From Gemmatimonadota bacterium (lineage in GTDB: Bacteria; Gemmatimonadota; Gemmatimonadetes; Palauibacterales; Palauibacteraceae): a stretch of 9,387 bases of DNA. The stretch's first letter is position 1. Each line of letters begins with the position of its first letter. Of this stretch, positions 1 to 7,194 are shown in pieces. The DNA lies in contig JAUVTH010000042.1 in the NCBI GenBank assembly GCA_030601615.1, forward strand, positions 1-9,387, read 5' to 3'. The position numbers and the translations under genes were made by a program. The notes under the pieces are model-generated. The model saw only the letters and a list, made by a program, of their open reading frames with translations, did no database searches and had not been told where the DNA came from.

Positions 1-726
1 AGCGTGTTTCACAGCACGGTGGAGCTGGACAGAACGAACGCGGTGTGGGCCGAGGAGTCGGCGCTTCCCGTTCCGCTCCACTCCATGGGCGTGGCGGTCT
101 TCCGGTCGTGGCTGTACGTGGCCGGCGGCGCCGCGGCGGGCAACGCGCCGAGCGCGGAGGTCTATCGAGCTCGTATCCAGGAAGACGGATCTCTGGGTGC
201 CTGGGAAAGCCAGCAGTCACTTCCTGTTCCGCTGGCCTACGCTCCGCTGACGCAGAAGGCCGGTGTACTCTACGTGCTTGGCGGCGAGACCGGTGCCGTA
301 TCTCCAGGCGATGCCACGCTGACGGGAACTCGTACGAGCGATGTCGTCTACACTCCGCTGGACCTGCGGACTGGCGAACTCGCGGACGCCCCGTGGACGC
401 TGAATTCGAGCACGCTCATCAAGACCCGCTCAAAGCACACCGCGGTCGCGGCCGGTGGGTGGATTCTCGTGGGCGGCGGCCTGTACAACGGAGCCGCCAC
501 ATCCTCGACCGAGCACTCGTTCGCCACTATCAACGTGGATGGCAGTCTCGGTAGCTTTGGCGGCGCGACGGGCTCGCAGACGATCGCCGCCGCCGGCGGA
601 GTGCCGTTCTTCAACCACAGCGCCCTGGAATACGTGGACGCCGCAGGCGAAGCGCACGTAGTTGTGCTGGGCGGTACTGACGTGACGGACTCGAGTGTGC
701 CCATCTCAGAGGTGTACTTCTACTAA
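1..726 (+). CDS. Kelch-like beta-propeller protein, 3' part (5' end outside window)
   Basis: The reading frame is open from the first base to the TAA at 724-726, so about 241 residues of the C-terminal part are visible. A GTG at 4 is an available start, but nothing like a ribosome binding site can precede it in this window, and the protein most likely begins upstream. Four kelch-type blades can be seen by their hydrophobic strand plus Gly-Gly doublet: LYVAGG, LYVLGG, ILVGGG and VVVLGG (near residues 38-42, 89-94, 154-159 and 220-224 counted from the GTG). Between blades the phrase DGSLG followed by an aromatic residue recurs (residues 61-67 and 179-185), as in kelch/galactose-oxidase-like propellers. 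Such domains mostly bind proteins or carbohydrates, and enzymatic activity cannot be deduced. Propellers usually have 6-7 blades, so 2-3 blades and any signal peptide should lie upstream. No T-tract terminator follows. Confidence 0.8.
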   Translation, partial: SVFHSTVELDRTNAVWAEESALPVPLHSMGVAVFRSWLYVAGGAAAGNAPSAEVYRARIQEDGSLGAWESQQSLPVPLAYAPLTQKAGVLYVLGGETGAVSPGDATLTGTRTSDVVYTPLDLRTGELADAPWTLNSSTLIKTRSKHTAVAAGGWILVGGGLYNGAATSSTEHSFATINVDGSLGSFGGATGSQTIAAAGGVPFFNHSALEYVDAAGEAHVVVLGGTDVTDSSVPISEVYFY

Positions 727-939
727 TACTGACCAGATCGGGTGCGAGGAGCCGGCGCCTGTTGCGGAAGTCCGGCACAAGAACTGATAGTGTTGCACGG
801 GCACCACGGCGTTGTGTTGTGTAACATGATGTATAATAATTAGTTACGCGTTCGTTCTTTCGGAACGCTTGTTGCTGTTCTTCCGGGAGCGGGTGCAGGC
901 CTTTCGGGCCGCAACGTCAGCCACTAACCGAGGTCGAGC
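727..939. other. Intergenic region with promoter and structured leader
   Basis: These 213 nt between the kelch-like gene and the DUF4382 gene hold no credible gene. They contain an AT-rich island (about 822-846) with a perfect TATAAT box. Two hairpins follow in the presumed leader: GCGTTC/GAACGC arms at 848-853 and 863-868 (9-nt loop), and GGCC/GGCC arms at 898-901 and 907-910. Neither hairpin is followed by a T-run, so they do not look like intrinsic terminators. Confidence 0.5.
812..837 (+). promoter_or_regulatory. Probable promoter of the DUF4382 lipoprotein gene
   Basis: A perfect -10 hexamer TATAAT lies at 832-837 inside a short AT-rich island in otherwise GC-rich DNA. The -35 side is poor: the best TTG-containing hexamer, TTGTGT at 812-817, is only 14 bp away, so the -35 element is uncertain. 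If used, transcription would start near 843-844 and give a leader of about 96 nt with two small hairpins before the ATG at 940. A TGTT/AACA inverted repeat (815-818 and 823-826) overlaps the promoter and could be a weak regulatory site. Confidence 0.5.
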
Positions 940-1815
940 ATGTTACGCAGGTTGCGAAGAACTCTTCCGGGACTCATGGCGGTCCTGGCTCTCGTCGGGT
1001 GCGATTCGACTGCGCCCGATGGGACGAGCAGGCTGTCGATTCTGCTCACGGACGCAGAGGGTGACGTGGAACAGGCGGTCGTGAAGATCGAGCGCATCGA
1101 GCTGGTGGGCGGCGCCGGAGGCCCACTCGTGCTGGATGACGGCGGTTGGATGGGCGATCTCACTGACCTCACCAACGAGTTCGTGACGCTCGTCGATGAG
1201 ACCGTGGTCCCGCAGGGCAGCTACGCACAACTCCGGGTGATCGTGTCGGAAGCCTGCATCGGGGTGGATGCGGGCGAGGGCCCAGACCAGCTCTACGTAT
1301 CGCCGGGCGCGACTTCGGTCGTGTGCGAGGGCGATGCGGCAGGAAGTCTCCAGATGCCGAGTCTCGCCCAGACGGGCATCAAGGTGATCTTCCAGGGACC
1401 GATCGAGGTCACGAGCGATCAGAAGATCGTGCTCATCGACTTCGACGTAGCACAGAGCTTCGGCAAGAAGGCCGGCAACTCAGGCCAGTGGGTGATGGAC
1501 CCGACGATCCTCGGGATCGACCTCACGTTCTCCGCCACAGTCAACGTGACGGTCGAGCTGGCGAGCGGCGTCTCGCTCCCGAGCGGGATCACTCTCGAGG
1601 ACTTCGATGCGAGCCTGGATGGTGAGGACCAGGCCCTGGCCGCGGACGGAACGGCGAGCTTCCTGTTCGTCGTGCCCGGCGACTTGCAGCTGGACCTGGT
1701 GTCGCCGACCGGTGTGACGATTACTACGACGCCGACTCTCCCGTACGACATTACCGTTGACCCGCAGGAAGTCGAGGACGTCGCCATCACGATCGAGTCG
1801 CTGACCGGCCCGTAA
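940..1815 (+). CDS. DUF4382 domain lipoprotein
   Basis: A 291-residue exported lipoprotein of unknown function. The N-terminus has arginines (MLRRLRR), a hydrophobic core and a lipobox LVGC with the lipidated cysteine at residue 21. The residue after it is Asp, which in E. coli favours retention in the inner membrane, but whether that rule holds here is unknown. The DUF4382 region spans about residues 31-192: it has the LTDAEGD motif (36-42, the LTDAP-type signature), LVDETVVPQGSYAQLRV (84-100), IVLIDFDVAQSF (163-174) and the closing WVMDPTI (184-190). The last ~95 residues look like a separate beta-sandwich, perhaps of the carboxypeptidase-regulatory or Ig type, without a clear match. The ATG at 940 is supported by GAGG at 930-933, 6 nt upstream. 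DUF4382 proteins are found in many environmental bacteria and archaea and have no established role. The next gene follows after 88 nt. Confidence 0.85.
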   Translation: MLRRLRRTLPGLMAVLALVGCDSTAPDGTSRLSILLTDAEGDVEQAVVKIERIELVGGAGGPLVLDDGGWMGDLTDLTNEFVTLVDETVVPQGSYAQLRVIVSEACIGVDAGEGPDQLYVSPGATSVVCEGDAAGSLQMPSLAQTGIKVIFQGPIEVTSDQKIVLIDFDVAQSFGKKAGNSGQWVMDPTILGIDLTFSATVNVTVELASGVSLPSGITLEDFDASLDGEDQALAADGTASFLFVVPGDLQLDLVSPTGVTITTTPTLPYDITVDPQEVEDVAITIESLTGP

Positions 1816-1891
1816 ACAGTCGGTCGGGCGCCCTTTGCCTCAGTAACAGAAAGCCCGAGAAGGCGTGGGTGGCCCAGGCCGCACGAACGCC

Positions 1892-1897
1892 TATATT
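1892..1897 (+). promoter_or_regulatory. -10-like TATATT directly before the DUF4153 start (possible leaderless transcript)
   Basis: TATATT at 1892-1897 is followed by only 6 nt before the ATG at 1904, and no SD-like purine block precedes that ATG. This spacing places the expected transcription start on or next to the start codon, as in leaderless mRNAs. No convincing -35 hexamer is visible at the right distance. Confidence 0.35.
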
Positions 1898-1903
1898 GAA
1901 ATC

Positions 1904-3745
1904 ATGAGACTCCCGTCGATCGAGCAACTCGTCCGCGTGGGTCGTACCTCCGCGGGCCGATTTCCTCTTGTGCTCCTCTCCGCCGCGATCGCGGCAGCTG
2001 CGGGGGTGCTTCTGCCGGAGTCGTCGCTCGACGACGACATGCTCACGGGCTTCCTCTACGTGGCGACGCTGGGGATCCCGCTCTTTCTGGCCATCGATCT
2101 CGTGGCAGAACGGCGCGGGACTTCCGATCGCACGCGCTGGATTGCCAGACTGGCCGCGATCACCCTTCTCGTCGCCGTCTACATCGGCCGCCTGTCGTGG
2201 TCCGAGCCCGTAGAGCTGCTGCGCTACGTCCAGCTGTCGGTGGCTTTTCATCTACTCGTCGCTGTCTCTCCCTACCTGGGCGTACGCGAGTGGAACGGCT
2301 TCTGGCAGTACAACCGAACCATCCTGCTGCGCTTCCTGATGGCCGCCGTATTCTCCGTGGTCCTGTACGTCGGCCTCGCCATCGCGCTGCTTGCGGTGGA
2401 CAACCTTCTCGGCGTCGACGTTCAAGCGGAAACGTACTTCCGGCTCTGGTGCGTGATCGCCTTCCTGTTCAACACGTGGTTCTTCATCTCGGGCATCCCG
2501 GATGACCTCGAGGCCCTGGATCGACGTACCGATTACCCTCCGGCCCTCAAAGTTCTCGGCCAGTACATCCTGAGTCCGCTGGTCACGGTCTATCTGTTGA
2601 TCATTACGGCCTACCTCGTCCGTATCCTGGTCACGCGGGTGTGGCCGAGCGGCTGGATCGGCTATCTGGTATCGAGCGTGGCCGCTGCCGGCATTCTGTC
2701 ACTTCTGCTTCTGTACCCAATCGAGGAACGCGAGGAAAACCGGTGGGTGCGCAGTTACGCCCGCTGGTTCTACTTCGGACTGATCCCGGCCAACGCGATG
2801 CTGCTCCTCGCGATCTGGAAACGAATCCAGCAGTACGCCGTGACTGAACCACGCTACTTCCTGGTCATTCTGTCGCTGTGGCTCGCCGGCATCTCGCTGT
2901 TCTACGCGTTCAGTCGGAGCCGCAACATCAAGGTCATTCCAGCGACCCTGGCGATCCTGGCCGTCGTGACGTTCGCCGGCCCTTGGAGCGCATACGCGGT
3001 ATCCCGTCGCAGCCAGACGGCCAGGCTGGAGAACCTGCTCGAGCGGAACGGGATGCTGGTCGAGGGAGGTGTGCGCACCCCTCCAAGCGAGGTCTCGTTC
3101 GACGACCGGCGCGAGATCAGCGCCGTTCTGCGCTACTTGGCGGAGAATCACGGGACGGCATCGATCGAGTCCTGGTTCCCGGAGGGCCGCCTCGCCGAGG
3201 TGGACACGATTGCCGGGGGGAGCGAGCCAACCGAGCGACGGCACGCTGACGAACGGGCAGCATTGATAACCGCAGAACTCGGCCTGGACTACGTCGGATC
3301 GTGGACTCCGGGCGAGGGTGGGGGTTTCAACTTCTCCGTCGACTGGGACGGCCCGCCGCTTCGCATCTCCGGATACGATTTCGTCGTGCGAGACAGGAGC
3401 ACGCTGGGCGACACGGTCCGCGTCGAGGGTTTGCCCGTTGCCTTCGCGTATGATGAGGACGTGCTCGCCGTCGTCATGCTTCGGGACGGCGAGGAAGTGC
3501 TCTCGCTTTCCCTGACCCAGCTCATCGAGCGAGCGCTCGACTACGCCCGGTCGCGCCCGCCGAACACGAGAATTCCGGCCGAGTTACTCACGGTGGAAGG
3601 CGAAATTGAGGACTTGAGGATCGCCGTGTCCGTGACGTCAATCCACGGGGTCGTCGACGGGCCCGCCGATCCTGTGGACGGCGAGGTGTCCGCGTTCCGG
3701 GTCACAAGGCTCCACGCCGACTACTTCTTCAGCGCCGGTCCCTGA
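1904..3745 (+). CDS. DUF4153 integral membrane protein
   Basis: A 613-residue protein whose first ~365 residues are mostly hydrophobic, with about 11 possible membrane segments (near 20-37, 48-67, 82-96, 108-124, 142-167, 181-197, 221-245, 250-270, 287-304, 318-336 and 344-365). A soluble C-terminal part of ~245 residues follows. The layout, plus the junction RLENLLERNGMLVEGGV (374-390) and ISAVLRYLAENHG (405-417), fits the DUF4153 family, whose biochemical role is not known. The C-terminal part has alternating beta-like strands (for example 505-537) and ends at TGA 3743-3745. I chose the ATG at 1904 over an upstream in-frame GTG at 1865, because residues encoded from the GTG (GGPGRTNAYIEI) look non-coding and overlap the TATATT box. 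No SD is visible for the 1904 ATG. It lies 88 nt after the DUF4382 gene and 127 nt before the next gene, so co-transcription is possible but not shown. Confidence 0.85.
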   Translation: MRLPSIEQLVRVGRTSAGRFPLVLLSAAIAAAAGVLLPESSLDDDMLTGFLYVATLGIPLFLAIDLVAERRGTSDRTRWIARLAAITLLVAVYIGRLSWSEPVELLRYVQLSVAFHLLVAVSPYLGVREWNGFWQYNRTILLRFLMAAVFSVVLYVGLAIALLAVDNLLGVDVQAETYFRLWCVIAFLFNTWFFISGIPDDLEALDRRTDYPPALKVLGQYILSPLVTVYLLIITAYLVRILVTRVWPSGWIGYLVSSVAAAGILSLLLLYPIEEREENRWVRSYARWFYFGLIPANAMLLLAIWKRIQQYAVTEPRYFLVILSLWLAGISLFYAFSRSRNIKVIPATLAILAVVTFAGPWSAYAVSRRSQTARLENLLERNGMLVEGGVRTPPSEVSFDDRREISAVLRYLAENHGTASIESWFPEGRLAEVDTIAGGSEPTERRHADERAALITAELGLDYVGSWTPGEGGGFNFSVDWDGPPLRISGYDFVVRDRSTLGDTVRVEGLPVAFAYDEDVLAVVMLRDGEEVLSLSLTQLIERALDYARSRPPNTRIPAELLTVEGEIEDLRIAVSVTSIHGVVDGPADPVDGEVSAFRVTRLHADYFFSAGP

Positions 3746-3872
3746 CGTCCGACGTCTCCGAGCCGCACCCCTCCAATGAAAGCGTGCTTGATCCGTTCTT
3801 GACTCGCCTCCGGCATGGTCTGACTGCAGCCAACAACCATTGCGGCTCTGACTACATCACCGGAGGTGAATC

Positions 3873-5042
3873 ATGAAGCGTCTATCCTACACATTCCTGC
3901 CGGCCCTGCTGTTGGCGCTCGCGCTGGGCGCATGCGAGGACGGCGGGCCACTGGACCCGGCGAATTCGCCATCGTGGGACGCTGCCGCGTTCGATGCCGA
4001 TCGCGCGGGTTCGCCCGCACTCGGCGTCATGTCGTGGAACATCTATGTCGGCGCGGACCTCAACCAGCTGCTGGCCATCGCCGATCCGTCCCGGATCGCA
4101 TGTGGCGTCAAGGAAGTCTGGGACGATGTACAGGACACGGACTTCGCGTCCCGTGCGGAGGCGATCGTCGATCAGATCGAGGCGTCCAATCCGCACGTGA
4201 TCGGTCTCAACGAGGTGTCGACGTTCGACTTCCTCTATAACAGCGTGGATGACGACCTGGTCTTCCTCGACATCCTGACGGCGGAGCTGGACTCCAGGGG
4301 GCTCGACTACTCGGTTCCGGCGGACGCTGTGTCCACCAACTTCACGATCCAGCTTCCCATTTCGTACGCGCCGAATTGCGAGATACACGACGCGATCACG
4401 TACACGGAATACGACGTTCTCCTGGTACGGGACGACGTCCCGGTTCTCTACTCCAATCACGGCAATTTCGCCATGCCGCTGCCGCTGCCGCTGCCCGGAG
4501 GGGACCTTCCGAAGTTCAGCGGCTGGGCATCGGTCGACATCACGTTGAAGAGCCTTCCTTACAGGATCTTCACGACGCATCTGGAGCCGGCGGATACGGG
4601 TCCGTGCGACACGGGTAACCCGGGACTCCTGTATATCCACAACGAGCAGGCCAACGAGCTGCGGAGCATCGTGGCTGGCTCTGAGTACCCGGTGGTTCTG
4701 ATGGGCGACCTGAATTCCGACGCTTCCGGCTGCACGACGGATACGTATGAGAACCTGCTCGGAGACGGGTTCGTCGACGCCTGGACGATCGGCAAGCCGC
4801 TCGGCCGTGGATACACGTCCAACCAGGACGACGACCTCCTCAACGCGGCATCAAAGCTGTCGCACCGCATCGACTTCGTTCTGTATCGCGATGCATTCAC
4901 AGCGGAGAAAGGCGTGTTCCGCGGATCCTCCCACGCCTTCCTGGTCGGAGAGGATCCTGCCGACAAGACGTCTGGCGGACTCTGGCCGTCCGATCACGCC
5001 GGGGTCGTGGCCGAGCTGCGAATCGCCCCCGGTATGAGATAG
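3873..5042 (+). CDS. Endonuclease/exonuclease/phosphatase-fold lipoprotein
   Basis: A 389-residue protein with a lipoprotein signal peptide: KR at the start, a Leu/Ala-rich core and lipobox LGAC with Cys at 21 (followed by Glu-Asp). The mature part carries the metal-dependent hydrolase motifs of the EEP (DNase I-like) superfamily in order: SWNI with Asn56, GLNEV with Glu114, TTHLE with His236, MGDLNSD with Asp279 and Asn281, RIDFVL with Asp334, and WPSDHAG with Asp374 and His375. All catalytic residues expected for a Mg-dependent phosphodiesterase or phosphatase are present, so the enzyme is probably active. Substrate cannot be told: relatives cut DNA, sphingomyelin or inositol phosphates. 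Four cysteines in the mature part (77, 169, 245, 287) could form disulfides, in keeping with an envelope location. The start is well supported by GGAGG at 3862-3866, 6 nt before the ATG. A Pro-Leu run (residues 202-208) is encoded by a CCGCTG repeat. Confidence 0.9.
   Translation: MKRLSYTFLPALLLALALGACEDGGPLDPANSPSWDAAAFDADRAGSPALGVMSWNIYVGADLNQLLAIADPSRIACGVKEVWDDVQDTDFASRAEAIVDQIEASNPHVIGLNEVSTFDFLYNSVDDDLVFLDILTAELDSRGLDYSVPADAVSTNFTIQLPISYAPNCEIHDAITYTEYDVLLVRDDVPVLYSNHGNFAMPLPLPLPGGDLPKFSGWASVDITLKSLPYRIFTTHLEPADTGPCDTGNPGLLYIHNEQANELRSIVAGSEYPVVLMGDLNSDASGCTTDTYENLLGDGFVDAWTIGKPLGRGYTSNQDDDLLNAASKLSHRIDFVLYRDAFTAEKGVFRGSSHAFLVGEDPADKTSGGLWPSDHAGVVAELRIAPGMR
4476..4493 (+). repeat. Short in-frame hexanucleotide repeat (CCGCTG x3)
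   Basis: Three exact copies of CCGCTG encode Pro-Leu pairs in the EEP-family lipoprotein. The unit is six bases, so copy-number change would keep the frame and only alter a loop by two residues per unit. Confidence 0.7.
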
Positions 5043-5095
5043 GTGGAGTGTTTCGATCGCGACCCTCCGCGGTGAGGATCGAAGGCAGGTAGACA

Positions 5096-5126
5096 CACGG
5101 GGCCCGCGACGCAGCGGGCTCTCGTG
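5096..5126 (+). other. GC-rich hairpin after the EEP lipoprotein gene, possible weak terminator
   Basis: GCCCGC (5102-5107) and GCGGGC (5114-5119) form a 6-bp stem with a 6-nt loop. The stem is extended by CACG (5096-5099) and CGTG (5123-5126) across a small internal loop. No T-tract follows, so it is not a classical intrinsic terminator. A second hairpin lies closer to the stop codon (TTCGAT 5052-5057 with ATCGAA 5078-5083, inner CCTC/GAGG). Either could stabilise the 3' end or assist termination. I see no gene in the 229 nt from 5043 to 5271. Confidence 0.35.
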
Positions 5127-5271
5127 CATCGGCGGGTCGACCGACCGGCGCCGTCAACCGGCTCTCGCCACCAGCCGATTGAGCGCCGTTGCCATGTGTG
5201 AGACCCGGGGAACCCGGTTATCATGTATTCGAGCCCGACAAGCAGGCGACACCCCGAAGGGAGCGATAACC

Positions 5272-5478
5272 GTGGCAAACTGGATGGCAGTCACCGCCGA
5301 TGAGTTCCTGTTCCAGGACGTCTCCGGCGCTGAAATACACGATGGAGTCATCCGTTACGTGATTCAGCGCAAGGATGATGGCAGTTTCGGTTCGATCGAG
5401 ATCGGTGGCCGGGAATTCTACCCGAAGTCGTCGATGGTTTACGTCCAGGGGAACACCCTTCACGTGCACGTGGAATGA
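5272..5478 (+). CDS. Small orphan protein, 68 aa
   Basis: I do not recognise this protein. It is short and has no signal peptide or membrane segment. It reads as a mostly beta protein: hydrophobic residues alternate in DGVIRYVIQRK (24-34), SIEIGGREFY (41-50) and SSMVYVQGNTLHVHVE (53-68), which would suit a small beta-barrel or SH3-like fold. The GTG start at 5272 is favoured by GAAGGGAG at 5256-5263, ending 8 nt upstream. An in-frame ATG at 5284 is a weaker alternative, and the frame is open upstream to a TTG at 5179, but that extension is Arg/Cys-rich and looks non-coding. The stop codon is only 7 bp from the stop codon of the opposing hydrolase gene, with no terminator between them. The clean SD and protein-like composition support a real gene. 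Confidence 0.65.
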   Translation: MANWMAVTADEFLFQDVSGAEIHDGVIRYVIQRKDDGSFGSIEIGGREFYPKSSMVYVQGNTLHVHVE

Positions 5479-5485
5479 CGGCGAG

Positions 5486-6325
5486 CTAATTGTCGTCCTG
5501 TCCGGTAGAGTTGCCGTCTCTGCCGAGGTCGCTCAGCAGCCCGTGACGGGCGAGGAACGAGCGGACGGTTTGCCACGGCCTCGGGCAGTCGTTGTGACCG
5601 CAGTTCACGAGGACCAGTTCACCGAGCGGGGCGCTGCCGGCGAGCGCCCGACCGTGCGCGGGCGGGATCATGGAGTCGTGTTCACCGTGGATCACAAGCA
5701 CCGGTCCCTCGAACTCCGCCACGGCAGCCAGGTTGTCGAACGGATCGAGAACCAGCGGCCCGAACAGTCCGAATCTGCGCGCCAGGTCTCCGACGCTTGT
5801 AAACGCCGACTCGAGCACCAGGGCGGCGACCTCTCTCTCGCGGGTCAGTGCGCAGGCAGGGCCACCGCCCACGGACCGCCCGTATGCGACGATCCGTTTC
5901 GGATCGACTTCGGGGCGGGCCACCAGATTGTCATATGCCGCGCTCATGGCCTGCGTGATTGACTGCTCCGTCGGACGGCCCCGTGAGCGGCCGTATCCCG
6001 GATACTCGACAAGCAGGACGGCGAGTCCCCACGCCCTCGGAACCTCGAATTCGTCGAGCCAGTAGTCGATCAACTCCCCGTTTCCGTGCGCGAAAATCAG
6101 GGCGGGGGCGGGCTGCGAGTGACTCGGCGGGGCCAGGTACCAGGCCTCGATCCCCCGGTCGGGACCGAGCCACGTGACCTCGACTCCGTCACGACCATCG
6201 GCCGCCGAGACAGGTGGAACCGGCGGGCGGGGGAACAGGACGGACCTCTGCATTGCGAATACGAAGACCATATAACCGAGGAGCGCGATCAGTCCGAACA
6301 GCGCCACGGTGATCAGCGGCTTCAT
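5486..6325 (-). CDS. Membrane-anchored alpha/beta hydrolase (BEM46/ABHD13-like)
   Basis: A 279-residue serine hydrolase with one N-terminal membrane segment (about residues 4-24) and a catalytic domain after it. Visible motifs are HGNGE (80-84, oxyanion region), EYPGYGRSRG (107-116), the nucleophile elbow GRSVGG with Ser151, HGEHDSMIPP with Asp217 as acid, and NCGHND with His244 as base. The complete triad suggests an active enzyme. The sequence style matches the BEM46/ABHD13 branch, whose substrates are poorly known (esterase, thioesterase or lipase activity is possible). The ATG at 6325 is preceded by AGAGGAAG. It lies 45 nt downstream of the CPBP gene on the same strand, so the two probably form an operon and both act at the membrane. 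The last ~14 residues are a polar tail rich in Asp and Gly. Confidence 0.88.
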   Translation of the reverse strand: MKPLITVALFGLIALLGYMVFVFAMQRSVLFPRPPVPPVSAADGRDGVEVTWLGPDRGIEAWYLAPPSHSQPAPALIFAHGNGELIDYWLDEFEVPRAWGLAVLLVEYPGYGRSRGRPTEQSITQAMSAAYDNLVARPEVDPKRIVAYGRSVGGGPACALTREREVAALVLESAFTSVGDLARRFGLFGPLVLDPFDNLAAVAEFEGPVLVIHGEHDSMIPPAHGRALAGSAPLGELVLVNCGHNDCPRPWQTVRSFLARHGLLSDLGRDGNSTGQDDN

Positions 6326-6370
6326 TGCTTCCTCTGATGAAGAGACTGTATCGGGATTCGTGAAACGGCA

Positions 6371-7183
6371 TCAGGATCTGAAGCCTCCCGCGTGCCAGAT
6401 CGCCAGCGAGTCCATCGTGATCCCAACGGCCCAGTGCAAGAAGGCACCGAATACCCAGCTCCGGCTCTTGAGCGCCAGATAGCCGAGTAGCAGGCCCGCC
6501 GGGACGGCCATGAACACCTCGAGCGGCGGCTTGCCGATGTGCACCATGGCGTACGGAATCACCATTATGAATATGCTGAGGTACCCGAACCGGGGGTACA
6601 GTCCGAACGTCATGAATCCGCGGAAGAACCCCTCGACCCCGAAGAACTGGATTCCGTAGGCGATCTCCCACAGCCCGAAGTGCGTCCAGCCGAGGACGGC
6701 ATCGTCGTACATCGGGTACTTGGCCTGGAACGCCGGCATGAAGCTGGCCGCCACGATGATCGGAACCATGACCGCGAACATGAGCACGTACAGCCATGCG
6801 TGCGGCGTCACGCCCCGGAGCCTGTATCCGAAGTCGGCCGGACGCTTACCGATCCATAGAATGATGACAAGAACGGGAAGCAGGATGCGGATCAGGACGC
6901 TCGAGACACCCCAGTAGAGGTAGGGCAGCGTCGAGTAGTACTCGTGGTCGGCTCCCCAGCCGATCCAGCTCGCGACCCTGGGAAGGTTGGCATTGAGAAA
7001 GTTCGGCCGCCCCCACAAGGCGTAGACGAGAAGCAGGATGAGTGACGCGACGAGGACCTGGGTGGCCATGCGGTCGTCCGGGCGCGACCATAGTCCACGC
7101 CAGTCTTCACGCAGTGCGGCCAGGAAACCGCGGAGGCTTCCCGACTGGCGGCTCGCTCGATCGAAGCTCTCTGTGTCGTGCAT
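6371..7183 (-). CDS. CPBP (Abi/Rce1-like) family membrane protein with altered active-site motif
   Basis: A polytopic membrane protein of about 270 residues. A soluble charged N-terminus of ~40 residues is followed by hydrophobic segments (numbered from an upstream GTG: 44-59, 92-113, 130-150, 203-216, 225-240). The region GVEGFFRGF (184-192) is the family motif 1, YAMVH with His217 is motif 2, and FLHWAVG with His252 is motif 3. Compared with the canonical EExxxR the first Glu is Val185, and the Asn expected four residues after the last His is Gly256. CPBP proteins are intramembrane endopeptidases (prenyl-CAAX processing, bacteriocin immunity), but this one may be a divergent or inactive member. 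Start choice: ATG at 7183, with a GTG two codons upstream (7189) as the alternative. A TATCAT box sits just upstream and no good SD is visible. It is the first gene of a probable two-gene operon with the hydrolase. Confidence 0.82.
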   Translation of the reverse strand: MHDTESFDRASRQSGSLRGFLAALREDWRGLWSRPDDRMATQVLVASLILLLVYALWGRPNFLNANLPRVASWIGWGADHEYYSTLPYLYWGVSSVLIRILLPVLVIILWIGKRPADFGYRLRGVTPHAWLYVLMFAVMVPIIVAASFMPAFQAKYPMYDDAVLGWTHFGLWEIAYGIQFFGVEGFFRGFMTFGLYPRFGYLSIFIMVIPYAMVHIGKPPLEVFMAVPAGLLLGYLALKSRSWVFGAFLHWAVGITMDSLAIWHAGGFRS

Positions 7184-7194
7184 GGACACAACCT

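Noticed and set aside
1821..1858. Stem TCGGGC/GCCCGA after the DUF4382 gene as a terminator
   Set aside because: The loop is over 20 nt and no T-tract follows, so it is too weak to call.
1787..2251. 154-codon minus-strand frame covering the DUF4153 start region
   Set aside because: It has an Arg/His-rich low-quality sequence opposite the clear membrane protein start, with no SD.
3788..3827. TTGATC and TTGACT hexamers as promoter of the EEP-family gene
   Set aside because: No acceptable -10 hexamer lies 16-18 bp downstream of either one.
3882..4640. Long open frame (252 codons) antisense to the EEP-family gene
   Set aside because: Its translation is rich in Arg and Val without domain features, and it mirrors a gene with clear catalytic motifs and a good SD. 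It is a GC-rich shadow frame.
5375..5962. 195-codon plus-strand frame opposite the alpha/beta hydrolase
   Set aside because: It overlaps both the 68-aa gene and the hydrolase, has no SD and no recognisable composition. The hydrolase frame has an intact triad.
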